Part shown: positions 1-8,809 of the stretch, in pieces
Layout of the letters: every line of letters begins with the position of its first letter
How positions within the stretch are numbered: position 1 is the first letter of the stretch
Source of the DNA: CAWFMO01 sp963817065
GTDB taxonomy: Bacteria; Actinomycetota; Thermoleophilia; Solirubrobacterales; 70-9
NCBI GenBank assembly: GCA_963817065.1
Contig: CAWFMO010000002.1
Span: 496,001-560,000 of the forward strand
Direction of reading: 5' to 3'
DNA: 64,000 bases
Notes under the pieces: generated by a model
Databases searched by the model: none
The model's input: only the letters and a program-made list of their open reading frames with translations
What the model was told of the DNA's origin: nothing
Made by a program: the position numbers and the translations under genes

Positions 1-231
1 CTCGCCCTCGACCTCGATCGTGATCAGCGCCTTCTTGGCCTCGTTGATGTCGAGCTCCTTGACCGTCCCCGCCTTGACCCCGGCGATCCGGACCTCGGAG
101 CCGTTGACGAGCCCGAACGCGTTGTCGAACTCGATGTCGTAGGTGTTCTTGTCGCCGGCGCCCGCGCTCGCGACGAGAAGCGAGACGCCCGCCAGGCAGA
201 GAACCACGAGTGTGAACGCGATCCGCCTCAT
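1..231 (-). CDS. Mce/MlaD-family protein, N-terminal part (runs off the window)
   Basis: The visible 77 codons start with ATG at 231 and continue past the left edge. The product has an N-terminal hydrophobic segment (residues 4-20) followed by an MlaD-like stretch containing FGLVNGSEVRIAGVKAGTV, the hallmark of Mce proteins that bind lipids at the cell surface as part of an ABC importer. The start overlaps the stop of the upstream Mce gene by ATGA, so the two are likely translationally coupled parts of one mce operon. The family call is firm; the substrate cannot be told. Confidence 0.85.
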   Translation of the reverse strand, partial: MRRIAFTLVVLCLAGVSLLVASAGAGDKNTYDIEFDNAFGLVNGSEVRIAGVKAGTVKELDINEAKKALITIEVEGE

Positions 232-1622
232 GGTCCGGTCGGGGTCTGGGTCGGATCGCAGTCGATCGCGCCGTTGTAGGTGAGCCGCTCGGCGGACACG
301 CCGCGCTCGTTCGAGCCCGGGCAGCGCCTGAGGTTGTCGACGTCAAGCAGGTTGAGGACCTGGGCGGGAGTCAGCACGCCGCCCGCATCGAGGTCGGGGA
401 TCCCCGGGATGCTGGCCGTGAAGGCGTTGAAGGTCGTGCCGATCCGGCCGATGCCTCCGTTGGCGTCGTAGACCCCCGAGTGGCCGAAGCCGTCGAACCA
501 GCCGCTGACGCCCTCGAGCGTGAGGTAGGGGCGCAGGAAGGAGAGCTGCGGCAGCGAGTCGGTGAGAGCCCTCGCCGAGGCCGGCAGCGCGCCCTCCCGG
601 GTGGAGCCGTTGCGGTCGACCGGACCGACGCCGATCTGGCCGAGCGGGAGCTGGGTCTCCATCAGCTCGGTGAGGTCGTTGTCGGCTCCGGGCTGGCGGA
701 CGATGTGGTCGAGGTCGGTGATCGCCGGGACCGCGTCGCGGGCGAACCCGCGCAGGTTCTTGGTGAAGGGCTGCAGCTTCTTGGCGACCGGCTTCGAGGC
801 ATCGACGAGCGGGTCGACGTCGTCGAGCGCCGAGCGCAGGTTGAAGGCGGTGGTGTTGAACTGGCGCATGAAGTCGGGCAGCCGCCCGATCGCCTCGGCG
901 AGGCTCTCGTTCTCGCGCCCGATCGCGCCGAGCGTCTTCTCGCCGCCGTCGACGAGCTTGTCGATGTCCGGGGAGCGCTCGGCGAGCGCCGAGGTCAGCG
1001 AGGCGCTGTCGACGATCAGGCTCTCGAACGCGTTCTCGTCGCGGTTCAGCTCGCCGAAGACGCGGCGCGAGGTGGAGAGGAAGGGGTTGAAGTACTTGAA
1101 GCCCTCGTTGGCCTGCGGGCCGACGCCGTCGTAGGAGCGGGCGAAGCCCTTGACGACGCGCTTGAGGCCGCCGATCGTGCGCTCGTCGAGGCTGTTGAAG
1201 ACCTCGTCGAGGTCGACCTCCGAGACCGTGTCGACCTGCTCGATCGTGCCGCCGGACTTGATCTCGGGCCCCGTCTGGTCGCCCTCCGGCATCCCGAGCT
1301 CGATGTAGCGGTTCGCGATCCCCGACAGCGACTGCGAGCGGATCGTCGCCGTCGTCCCCTGCTTGAGCGGCGCGTAGGTCTCGTCGACCTCGAACTCGAT
1401 CTCGGCCTGCCCGTCGTCGGCGAGACCGATCTTGGTCACCTCTCCGGCCTTGACCCCGGCGACATCGACGAGGTTGCCGCTCACGAGCTGGCCGGCGTTC
1501 TCGAACTTCGCGGTCACCTTGTAGGGCTCGCTGCCGCCGAGCAGCAGCATCAGAACGACGACTAGCGCTCCGATGAGCGCCAATATCGCTGCGATCCTTC
1601 CGACGGCAGATGAAGTGGACAA
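228..1622 (-). CDS. Mce/MlaD-family lipid-transport protein
   Basis: This 464-residue protein has one N-terminal membrane anchor (about residues 9-29) and an MlaD domain (about 33-115, with the motif VSGNLVDVAGVKAGEV), followed by a long helical region typical of Mce subunits. Mce proteins form the extracytoplasmic channel of a lipid ABC importer. The likely start is TTG at 1622, with AGGAGAG about 11 bases upstream. Its stop overlaps the ATG of a second mce gene downstream. The conserved family is clear; whether the substrate is a sterol, fatty acid or phospholipid is unknown. Confidence 0.9.
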   Translation of the reverse strand: MSTSSAVGRIAAILALIGALVVVLMLLLGGSEPYKVTAKFENAGQLVSGNLVDVAGVKAGEVTKIGLADDGQAEIEFEVDETYAPLKQGTTATIRSQSLSGIANRYIELGMPEGDQTGPEIKSGGTIEQVDTVSEVDLDEVFNSLDERTIGGLKRVVKGFARSYDGVGPQANEGFKYFNPFLSTSRRVFGELNRDENAFESLIVDSASLTSALAERSPDIDKLVDGGEKTLGAIGRENESLAEAIGRLPDFMRQFNTTAFNLRSALDDVDPLVDASKPVAKKLQPFTKNLRGFARDAVPAITDLDHIVRQPGADNDLTELMETQLPLGQIGVGPVDRNGSTREGALPASARALTDSLPQLSFLRPYLTLEGVSGWFDGFGHSGVYDANGGIGRIGTTFNAFTASIPGIPDLDAGGVLTPAQVLNLLDVDNLRRCPGSNERGVSAERLTYNGAIDCDPTQTPTGP

Positions 1623-1648
1623 GTGCTGGTTCTCTCTCCTACCCCGGT

Positions 1649-1673
1649 GTTATCTGTTCTCGGAGCCTCCGAG
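1649..1673 (-). promoter_or_regulatory. Possible mce promoter with palindrome
   Basis: On the minus strand GATAAC (1649-1654) could be a -10 box about 27 bases before the mce start. Just upstream is a perfect 7-bp inverted repeat, CTCGGAG-C-CTCCGAG (1659-1673), placed where a repressor or activator could bind. No clear -35 box is seen. The rest of 1674-1859 holds nothing I can identify. Confidence 0.3.
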
Positions 1674-1859
1674 CCGGACCCAATCCTATGCGTGGAGCGG
1701 ACGCTTGGGATTCTCCCATCCGGTCGCGACGCCTGTCAAAGGACAACCGGCGGCTCAGAACCCCGGTCTCAGGCGTGAAATCGGGGCAAATCGCCGTCGA
1801 CGCGTTGAGTTGGGGTTAAGGGTCGGCGGGCGAGGGCGGCGGGGGCGCACGTTCGAGGC

Positions 1860-2231
1860 TCAGCCGCCCCCGAAGCCGGCGGCTCGGCCGTAGAGCTTGT
1901 AGAGCTTGAAGGCGCGCGCGAAGTCGTTCTCGCAGTAGTTGTCGAGCAGGTCGTAGGCCTTCTCGTCGTCGAGGGTCACCCCGACCCCGCCGCCGCTTCC
2001 GGCGACCTCCTGGCCGCTGAAGTTGCGGATCTCCCTGATCGTCCCGAGCCGCTCGTCGACCGAGGCGTCCTTCCAGTCGCTGCAGTCGGCGAGATTGATC
2101 GGCGCCCCGAGATCGACGCCGGCGCCGCCCTCGGGCGGGTGGCTTTCATCCGAGTCGCCGCAACCCGCGACGAGCAGCGCGGCGACGAGCGCCGTCGCGA
2201 CGGCGGGTACCGCCCTCCGACCCCGCGCCAT
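1860..2231 (-). CDS. Small secreted lipoprotein, unknown function
   Basis: The 123-residue product has a lipoprotein signal peptide: a basic N-terminus, a hydrophobic run and a lipobox-like ALLVAGC with the Cys at residue 24. The mature part is acidic and holds two further cysteines. No family is recognised. It follows the beta-helix gene by 4 bases and is probably in the same transcript, which suggests a surface role. Confidence 0.7.
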   Translation of the reverse strand: MARGRRAVPAVATALVAALLVAGCGDSDESHPPEGGAGVDLGAPINLADCSDWKDASVDERLGTIREIRNFSGQEVAGSGGGVGVTLDDEKAYDLLDNYCENDFARAFKLYKLYGRAAGFGGG

Positions 2232-2235
2232 CGGC

Positions 2236-4368
2236 CTAGGGCTCAGCGGGCGTCTCGAACCAGGTGCACGGGAGCGGCACGCCGAGGTCGAACGAGGCGA
2301 GACAGCTCAAGAGCTCGACCTCCTGGAAGGCGCCGACCACTCCGAGGCTCGTCGCGCAGTCCTCGGGCAGGAAGAGCGGGATCGAGACCCCCGGTGTCAG
2401 GAACTGCGGCGGCGATGAGGTGAGGCTGTTTCGGGTCCCGTCCGAGCCGACGTTGCCGTACCAGCAGTTGTTCGAGTTGAGCGGGAACGAGTCCCACCAG
2501 AGGTCGACCCCGTTGCGGTCCGGGGCGCCGCTTCGGTCCTGGCCCATGATGTTGTTGTGGAAGCGGTTGCGGTGCGAGGTGCTGAGCGAGAGCTCGTTGC
2601 AGCCGTGCTGCTGATTGCCGCCGGCGATCGGGTTCTCGCCGCAGACGAACGCGTCGGGGACCGCGAACAGCATCGTCCCGCGGCGCCAGTTGTCCCAGAC
2701 CCGGTTGTGGCGGAAGATGTTGTTGTTGCCGCCCGCGATCCACATCGCGGTCCCGACCGGCACCGGGATCGTCGGGTCGATGTCAGAGCATTCGCCCGGG
2801 ACGTAGTCGGCCGTGTCGCAGTGCGGCAGGTAGGGGTTGAAGTTGTTCGAGTAGAACTCGTTCTCCTCGATCAGGTCCGAGTCCTGGGGGAATCCGGGGT
2901 GGCCGGCGGCGGTGAAGACGTCGGTCGTGAAACCGAGCGCGTTGTCGTAGAAGTCGTTGTGGTGCAGCCAGACGCCGTTCGCGGCGGTTCCCGAGAAGCC
3001 GGCGGTCGAGTGGTGCATGTCGCAGCGCCGGATCTCGGTGTTGTAGCGCTGGGTCGACTCGATCGTCTGCTCTCCGGTGTCGGGCGCCGAGCCCGGGTAG
3101 AGGGCCGCGTCGCCGGCGCCGGCGGAGTCGCAGTCGCTCATCAGCCCGTGGTCGGAGGTGAAGGTCAGGACCCCGTACTCCTCGGTCGCGTAGGTCTTGA
3201 AATCGTCGAGCCGGTAGCCGTCGACCTCGTGGACGTAGATGCCGTGCTCGCGGACGTGGCGGACGGTCATGTTGCGGAGCACGAAGCCGTCGACGCGGTC
3301 GGCCTTGATCGCGACGTCCTTGGCCGGCTCGGCCGGGCCGCCGTTGCCCGACTCGACCCGCCCGGCGTCGATGATCACGTCGTCGGCGCTGATCCCGGAG
3401 CCCTCGATCTGGAAGTTGCAGCGGATGCAGGCGCCGAGGTCGGGGATCCCGTGGCGGTCGCTGCGCGGCGTCGGCGGCAGCAGGTCGTGCCGCGTCTGGC
3501 GGCCGATGACCGCGATCAGGTTCTGATCGTTGGGGCAGTTGGCGATGTAGGTGTAGGTGTTGGCGCCGGTCTGGAATCCGCCCTCGCCGCTGCCCGGCCG
3601 GTCGTTGACCTCCTCGTACTGGTCGCAGGCCGGATCGTCGGTCGGCGCCGCGCGCGCCGTCGGTTCGGTGTAGACGCCGGGCATGACGACGACCCGGTCG
3701 TTGTTGCCCGAGGCCGTGACCGCCGGCTGGATCTCGTTGAACTGGCAGCGCTTGAGCAGCTCCTTGTTGAGCTCGAGCAGCGCCGTCGCCTCGGCGCTCG
3801 AGACGGGGACCCTCGGCTCGCTGGGCCGGATCTCGTAGCCCGAGGCCTCGGCGGCGTTGAGGCCCTGGCGCAGGCGCTGGATCGAGGGGTTGGCGTCGAT
3901 CGCGGCCTCGTAGGAGCTCTGGTCCTGGCTCGCCTGCTGGAGGGCGACGCTCGTCTTCTTCTTCAGCTTCTTGATCTGCTTGCGGAGCTTGCGGACCTTG
4001 CGCTTGTTGCCCTTCTTCTTCGCCTTCTTCAGCTTCTTCTTCATCGCCTTCAGCCTGCTCTTCGCCTTGGCGGCCTGGTTGGCGGCGGTGCTGCCGGGGG
4101 GCTGCGGGACGCTGCCCTGGCAGACGACGCGCGTCGTTCCGGCGGCGCCGCCGCTGAGCGCCGTGCCGAGCGGGCGGGCGTCGGGGACGCTGCCGCCGGC
4201 GGGCGGCGAGACCGAGGAGTCGGCGGCCGGGTCGGGCCAGTAGGAGGCGCGCTCGATGTGGGCGGCGGCCGGCGCGGCCAGCGCGAGGACGAGAGCGATC
4301 GCGAACGCGAACGCGACCCCGCGCGATGCGCGATGCCCGGCCTGTTGCGCTTGCGGCTCTCTTCCCAT
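2236..4368 (-). CDS. Secreted right-handed parallel beta-helix protein
   Basis: I chose ATG at 4368 (710 residues) because it puts a signal peptide at about residues 15-37 and starts just after the tetR stop; the longer open frame upstream is only a shadow of tetR. A lysine-rich helical stretch (about residues 90-145) is followed by short repeating turns with Asn/His/Asp, such as LRNMTVRHVREHGIYV and GVWLHHNDFYDNALGF. These resemble NosD/pectate-lyase-like beta-helix domains that bind or cleave polysaccharide. Many cysteines suggest disulfides. No catalytic residues could be assigned, so the substrate is unknown. Confidence 0.75.
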   Translation of the reverse strand: MGREPQAQQAGHRASRGVAFAFAIALVLALAAPAAAHIERASYWPDPAADSSVSPPAGGSVPDARPLGTALSGGAAGTTRVVCQGSVPQPPGSTAANQAAKAKSRLKAMKKKLKKAKKKGNKRKVRKLRKQIKKLKKKTSVALQQASQDQSSYEAAIDANPSIQRLRQGLNAAEASGYEIRPSEPRVPVSSAEATALLELNKELLKRCQFNEIQPAVTASGNNDRVVVMPGVYTEPTARAAPTDDPACDQYEEVNDRPGSGEGGFQTGANTYTYIANCPNDQNLIAVIGRQTRHDLLPPTPRSDRHGIPDLGACIRCNFQIEGSGISADDVIIDAGRVESGNGGPAEPAKDVAIKADRVDGFVLRNMTVRHVREHGIYVHEVDGYRLDDFKTYATEEYGVLTFTSDHGLMSDCDSAGAGDAALYPGSAPDTGEQTIESTQRYNTEIRRCDMHHSTAGFSGTAANGVWLHHNDFYDNALGFTTDVFTAAGHPGFPQDSDLIEENEFYSNNFNPYLPHCDTADYVPGECSDIDPTIPVPVGTAMWIAGGNNNIFRHNRVWDNWRRGTMLFAVPDAFVCGENPIAGGNQQHGCNELSLSTSHRNRFHNNIMGQDRSGAPDRNGVDLWWDSFPLNSNNCWYGNVGSDGTRNSLTSSPPQFLTPGVSIPLFLPEDCATSLGVVGAFQEVELLSCLASFDLGVPLPCTWFETPAEP

Positions 4369-4382
4369 TCCCGGGCGGCAGT

Positions 4383-5036
4383 CTAGCCGGAGTTCTGCGA
4401 CCGGGTGTCGGTTACCTCGAACTCCGGCGCCGGCACGCCCCAGAGCGGGCCGCCCGGCGCGTCGGGGCGGAGCTCGGTCGCGGGGATCACGCCGGGGTAG
4501 AGCGCCGCGGTCCAGACCCCGGTCAGCTGCTCGACGAGCTCCTCGGCGCTGCGCTCGCCGCGGCCGAGATAGACGCCGCAGCAGCGCTCGGTCATCCAGA
4601 CCAGCGCCTCGGCGGCGGCGACGGGGTCGAGCCGCTCGCCGACCGTCCCGCGCCGCTGCTCCGCGGCGATATGCGCCGAGGTCGCCTCGATGAAGCGGCC
4701 GAGGATCGCCTGCCACTCGCGGCGCAGCCGCTCGTCGTGCGCGGCGGCCTCGTTCGCGAGCCGCAGGACCGCGGCGTGCTCGGCGTAGGCCGCGACGAAC
4801 CCGGAGACCGCCTCGCGGACCTGGGCCGCGGGACCCGGCCCCTCGCCCCACCAGCGCCCGGCGAGCTCCTCGAACCCGCCGGCGACCTCGGCCAGCGCCG
4901 CGGCCAGGAGCTCGGAGCGGTCGCGGAAGTGGAGGTAGAAGGCGCTGCGCGAGATCCCGGCCTCGCGGGCGATCTTCTCGACCGTGAGCTCTGCGAACGA
5001 CTCGCTCTCGGCGAGCGCCAGCGCCGCGCGCAGCAC
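4383..5036 (-). CDS. TetR-family transcriptional regulator
   Basis: The N-terminus has the TetR helix-turn-helix (about residues 17-42, ELTVEKIAREAGISRSAFYLHF), followed by an all-helical ligand-binding part; 217 residues is usual for the family. The only ordinary start codon in frame is GTG at 5036. It begins in the middle of helix 1, and the open frame continues upstream to 5135 without ATG, GTG or TTG, so the true start may be non-standard. The gene is divergent from the GMC oxidoreductase, with a palindromic operator between, so it probably represses that gene and itself. Confidence 0.88.
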   Translation of the reverse strand: MLRAALALAESESFAELTVEKIAREAGISRSAFYLHFRDRSELLAAALAEVAGGFEELAGRWWGEGPGPAAQVREAVSGFVAAYAEHAAVLRLANEAAAHDERLRREWQAILGRFIEATSAHIAAEQRRGTVGERLDPVAAAEALVWMTERCCGVYLGRGERSAEELVEQLTGVWTAALYPGVIPATELRPDAPGGPLWGVPAPEFEVTDTRSQNSG

Positions 5037-5127
5037 GGCGGCGCGGGCGTCCTCGCGGCTGCGGCGGGGGCGGGTGGGCGGGGCGGCGGGGTCGATGGGC
5101 CGAATCCTCGACGGGGCGTCGGACGGA

Positions 5128-5175
5128 CCGTCTGACTATCCGTCTGACGCTGTGTCTGACACGACGTCAGACGGA
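5128..5175. promoter_or_regulatory. Palindromic TetR-type operator
   Basis: Between the divergent tetR and GMC genes lies a 37-bp palindrome centred on 5157. Arms TCCGTCTGACG (5139-5149) and CGTCAGACGGA (5165-5175) match perfectly, and the core GTGTC-T-GACAC (5152-5162) is also palindromic. TCTGAC recurs at 5131, 5143 and 5155 with a 12-bp period. This size and symmetry fit two or more TetR dimers. The sequence is seen directly; the assignment to this TetR is inferred from its position. Confidence 0.7.
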
Positions 5176-5203
5176 CTCGGAGCCGGGCACGGGCGGACCG
5201 GGC

Positions 5204-5209
5204 TAATCT
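5204..5209 (+). promoter_or_regulatory. -10 box of the GMC gene (leaderless promoter)
   Basis: TAATCT fits the actinobacterial TANNNT -10 box and ends 9 bases before the ATG at 5219, so the transcript would start within a few bases of the start codon. No convincing -35 box is seen. The palindromic operator ends about 28 bases upstream. Confidence 0.45.
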
Positions 5210-5218
5210 CTGGGGCGG

Positions 5219-6877
5219 ATGGGCGCAGAGCACGACTTCGACTGGGTCGTCATCGGCTCGGGCTTCGGGGGCAGCGTCTCGGCGCTGCGGCTGGCCGAGA
5301 AGGGGTACTCGGTCTGCGTGCTCGAATGCGGGCGGCGCTTCGCCGACGAGGACTTCGCCGAGCGCACGTCGCAGGCGCGGCGCTACTTCTGGGCCCCGAG
5401 GCTGGGGATGCGCGGGATCCTCCGGATGACCGTCTTCAAGGACATCTTCATCGTCTCGGGATCGGGGGTCGGCGGAGGGAGCCTCGGCTTCGCGAACACG
5501 CTCTACCGCGCCCGGCCCGAGTTCTTCGCCGACCCCCAGTGGGGAGAGATGGCCGACTGGCAATCCCAGCTCCAGCCCCACTACGACACCGCCGAGCGGA
5601 TGCTCGGGGTGACGACCTACGACCGGGTCGGCGCCGCCGACGAGCTGCTGCGCGAGCTCGGCGAGGAGCTCGGGGTCGAGGAGACCTTCAAGCCGACCCG
5701 CGTCGGGGTGACGCTCGAGGGCAAGCCGGGCGAGAACGTCGGGGATCCATATTTCGGCGGCGAGGGCCCGGACCGCAAGGTTTGCATCCGCTGCGGCAGC
5801 TGCATGGTCGGGTGTCGCCACGGCGCCAAGAACACCCTGGTCAAGAACTACCTCTGGTTCGCGGAGAAGCTCGGTGTCGACGTGCGGCCCGAGCGCACGG
5901 TCACCGAGATCCGCCCGCTCGCGGGGGCCGAGGACGGCTCGGCCGGCTACGAGATCACTTCAGAGCGCCCGGGCGCCTGGCTCCGCAAGCGGCGCGAGAA
6001 GATGACCGTGGGCGGCGTCGTCGTCGCCGCCGGGGCCCTGGGCACCAACCAGCTGCTCGCCGACTGCGCCCGCTCGGGCGCGCTGGGCCGGCTCTCCGGC
6101 CGCCTCGGCCACGTGGTCCGCACCAACACCGAGTCGATCCAGGCCGTCACCTCGCCCGACGACAGCCTCGACTTCACCGACTCGATCGCGATCACCTCGA
6201 GCATCTACCCCGACCCCGACACCCACATCGAGGTCGTCACCTACGGCGAGGGCGCGGACACGATGAGCGGGCTCTACACCCTGATGACCGGTGACGGGTC
6301 ACGCGTCACCCGCCCCTTCCTCTGGGTCGGGCAGGTGCTGCGCCACCCGATCAAGTTCGGGCGCACGCTCTGGCCCCGCAAGTGGTCGCGGCGGACCGTG
6401 ATCCTGCTCGTGATGCAGACGCTCGACACGGCGATGCGACTCGTGCCGAAGCGCAGGCTGCTCGGGCGGGGGGTGCGGCTGCAGACCGAGCAGGACCCCG
6501 AGCGTCCGAACCCGACCTTCATCCCCGTCGCCGAGAAGGCCGCGCGCTGGTGGGAGCAGCGGACCGGCGGCACCGCGCAGTCGGGGACCACCGAGGCGAT
6601 CTTCAACATCCCGACCACCGCCCACATCCTCGGCGGCGCGGTGATCGGCCCCGACCCCGAGCACGGGGTCGTCGACGGGCTCCACCGCGCCTACGGCTAC
6701 GAGAACCTGCTCGTCGCCGACGGGTCCTCGATCCCCGCCAATCCCGGCGTCAACCCGAGCCTGACGATCACGGCGCTCGCCGAGCACGCGATGGCGGCGG
6801 TGTCACCGAAAGGCGCCGCTCCGCTCCCGCTTCCCGACGCCGCGCGCCCGGCTCCCGCCGAGCGCCAACCCGCCTAG
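5219..6877 (+). CDS. GMC-family FAD oxidoreductase, cholesterol-oxidase-like
   Basis: The 552-residue protein opens with a Rossmann FAD site (GSGFGG at residues 13-18, acidic Glu36). Near residue 190 it has CIRCGSCMVGC, a four-cysteine cluster found in the cholesterol-oxidase-like branch of GMC enzymes. It closes with the family C-terminal region (TTAHILGGAVIG and NPGVNPSLTITALAEHAM). Such enzymes oxidise an alcohol on a sterol or other hydrophobic substrate using FAD. No signal peptide is present. It is divergent from tetR and likely controlled by it; the substrate is unknown. Confidence 0.88.
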   Translation: MGAEHDFDWVVIGSGFGGSVSALRLAEKGYSVCVLECGRRFADEDFAERTSQARRYFWAPRLGMRGILRMTVFKDIFIVSGSGVGGGSLGFANTLYRARPEFFADPQWGEMADWQSQLQPHYDTAERMLGVTTYDRVGAADELLRELGEELGVEETFKPTRVGVTLEGKPGENVGDPYFGGEGPDRKVCIRCGSCMVGCRHGAKNTLVKNYLWFAEKLGVDVRPERTVTEIRPLAGAEDGSAGYEITSERPGAWLRKRREKMTVGGVVVAAGALGTNQLLADCARSGALGRLSGRLGHVVRTNTESIQAVTSPDDSLDFTDSIAITSSIYPDPDTHIEVVTYGEGADTMSGLYTLMTGDGSRVTRPFLWVGQVLRHPIKFGRTLWPRKWSRRTVILLVMQTLDTAMRLVPKRRLLGRGVRLQTEQDPERPNPTFIPVAEKAARWWEQRTGGTAQSGTTEAIFNIPTTAHILGGAVIGPDPEHGVVDGLHRAYGYENLLVADGSSIPANPGVNPSLTITALAEHAMAAVSPKGAAPLPLPDAARPAPAERQPA

Positions 6878-6879
6878 CT

Positions 6880-7610
6880 CTACCTCTTTCCCTTCGCCGC
6901 GCTGACGCGGCGGTTCTTGGTCGTCCTGGTCGCGTTGCCGGCGACGTCGGTGATCGTCGTCCGCGCGGTCAGCGTCAGCGACCCGCGGCGCAACCGCGCC
7001 GCGAGGCGCTTCGCCCCGGCCTCGCTCGGGGTCACCGCGATCGTGCCGCCGGCGCCCGTCGGCAGCGCCAGCGCCTGGGTGCCGATCAGCTTGCGGCCGA
7101 CGAAGACCTTGGCCTCGGCGTCGACCGGCTCACTCGGGCTGACCCGGACCCTGATCGGCGACCCGGCCGCGAGCCGCTTGGCGCTCGCGCGGGGGATGCT
7201 GACCCCGGCGCTCGGTGGGGCGGCGTCGGCGGGCAACGGCGTGCCGCCGGGGACGATCTCCATCGTCGCGCTCATCCCGGAGTGGACGGTGCACCCGAAC
7301 GAATACCTGCCGGGGGAAGGAAGGACGCGTTGCGGACCAGCCGCGAGCCGCCGGCCGGGGTCGTCGGTGAGGAGAACGGCCCCGCGACCCCGTGGAGCAG
7401 GAACGGGTCGTCGTTCTCGAAGGTGACGATGTCGCCGGCGGCCATCGTGTAGAGCGGCTTCGAGAACTCCTGCAGGAACACGGCCCGGACCGGCGACGCG
7501 AGCCCCGCGGAGGCGCCCGCGGGGAGCGCCGCGCCGAGCGCGAGCGCTGTGAGCGCCGCGATCAGGTACGCGATCGGGCGTGAGATCGGGTGTGTGGGGC
7601 CTGCCTTCAT
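6880..7610 (-). pseudogene. Frameshifted cupredoxin-domain secreted protein
   Basis: Two frames together make one protein. The first (ATG at 7610) has a signal peptide and the first half of a cupredoxin fold (FENDDPFLLHGVAG, His ligand). The second continues with GRYSFGCTVHSGMSATMEIV (Cys, His and Met ligands) and a C-terminal beta-domain ending in a basic tail at 6880. The switch falls at a run of five G (7312-7316); one more G would restore the frame. It may be a decayed gene or a sequence error. It is the last of three tandem cupredoxins and converges on the GMC gene with a 2-base gap. Confidence 0.75.
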
Positions 7611-7671
7611 CTAGAGGGGTCAAACACGCTGCGCCCGCCAGGGTAGCGGCGCGGCGGGGGGACCCGGCGCG

Positions 7672-8169
7672 CTAGCGGCGCTTGCGCAGGCAGCGCTTGC
7701 GCGCCTTGCCCTTCTTCTTCCCGCAGGTCTTCTTCGCGACGGCCCCGTCGGGAGTCTGCGAGGCGCCGGGCGCCGGCGGCGGCGTCGGCGGCCCGCGCAC
7801 CGGGCGCGGGAGCGGGGTGCCGGCCACCTTCAGGCTCGAGACCATGAACGGATGGATCGTGCAGATGAACGGGTAGTCGCCCGCCGGCAGGTACTGGGTG
7901 CCGTTGATGTCGGTCTGGCCCGCGCTGATCGTGGCGCTGTCGAAGAGGTTCTCGCCGTTCGGCTGCGTCTGGGTCGAGACGGCGTTGTGGGGGGCGAACA
8001 GGCTCGCGTAGGTGAGCTTCGCCACCGTGCCCGCCTCGTGGTCGTAGCTCGGGGCGGTGAAGGTGAAGAGGATCGTCGTCCCGACGTTTGCGGGCGCCGC
8101 CGAGGCGCTCGCAGCGGTGACGCCGAACAGCGCGGCGGCGGCGAGCGAGATCGCCGCGGCCCGCCTCAC
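7672..8169 (-). CDS. Secreted amicyanin/plastocyanin-like cupredoxin
   Basis: The 165-residue product has a signal peptide (cleavage near residue 25) and one cupredoxin domain. The type-1 copper ligands are visible: His in FAPHNAVST and the C-terminal loop FICTIHPFM, whose Cys-x2-His-x2-Met spacing matches amicyanin. It probably carries electrons outside the membrane. A proline-rich linker leads to a basic tail, CGKKKGKARKRCLRKRR, like tails on other secreted proteins here. It follows the second cupredoxin by one base, in an operon led by sodA. Confidence 0.85.
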   Translation of the reverse strand: MRRAAAISLAAAALFGVTAASASAAPANVGTTILFTFTAPSYDHEAGTVAKLTYASLFAPHNAVSTQTQPNGENLFDSATISAGQTDINGTQYLPAGDYPFICTIHPFMVSSLKVAGTPLPRPVRGPPTPPPAPGASQTPDGAVAKKTCGKKKGKARKRCLRKRR

Positions 8170-8170
8170 G

Positions 8171-8809
8171 CTACTTCAGCTTCCTCGCGACCGTCACCGG
8201 ATCCCCGAACGCGGGCGTTCCGGTCACCGAGATCCTGGCCTGGTTCTTCTTCGCGAGCGACTTGCGCCCGCCCCTGGTCAGCTTGAGGTTCGTGGTCCCG
8301 GGGGCACCGGTGGCCGTCGCGAGCGTCTTCGCTCCGAGCTTCGCCGTCAGCTCGACGGTCGCGGCGGTGCTCTCGACCCCGACCTTGAGCTTGCCGCTCG
8401 ATGCGACCTTGTCGAGCCCCTTGCTGAGGATCGTGATCGTCGCCGTCGGCTTGACGAGCGGCGCGCCGCCGGAGACGACCAGGGTCGAGTTCATGCCGGC
8501 GTGGAGCGTGCAGGTGAACGGATAGCTGCCCGCGGGCAGGAACTCGGTCCCGTTCACGGGACCCGATCCCCCGGCGGGGATGTCGGCGCTCTTGAACAGG
8601 GCGCCGGGAACACCGGTCGTCGAGGTGGCGTTGTGCGTCCCCCCGCTGCTGGTCATCGTCGCGACCGCGCCACCGGCCAGCTCGTAGGAGGCGGCGGAGA
8701 ACGTGTTGGTCGCCTGGCCGACGATCGGCTGGGGCACCGCGATCGCGACCGACGCCGTCGCCGCGAGCATCGCGGCGGTCGTGATCGCGACCGCGAGTGC
8801 CCGCCGCAT
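8171..8809 (-). CDS. Secreted cupredoxin with C-terminal beta domain
   Basis: The 212-residue protein has a signal peptide, a cupredoxin domain with His (THNATST) and the ligand loop FTCTLHAGM, and a C-terminal domain of about 80 residues resembling the one in the frameshifted neighbour. Copper binding is well supported by the complete ligand set. Its ATG overlaps the sodA stop as ATGA, so it is translationally coupled to superoxide dismutase. The partner enzyme is not known. Confidence 0.85.
   Translation of the reverse strand: MRRALAVAITTAAMLAATASVAIAVPQPIVGQATNTFSAASYELAGGAVATMTSSGGTHNATSTTGVPGALFKSADIPAGGSGPVNGTEFLPAGSYPFTCTLHAGMNSTLVVSGGAPLVKPTATITILSKGLDKVASSGKLKVGVESTAATVELTAKLGAKTLATATGAPGTTNLKLTRGGRKSLAKKNQARISVTGTPAFGDPVTVARKLK

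Noticed and set aside
2023..2423. Plus-strand frames over the small lipoprotein gene
   Set aside because: They have no ribosome-binding site and Arg-rich shadow composition; the minus-strand gene has a clear lipobox.
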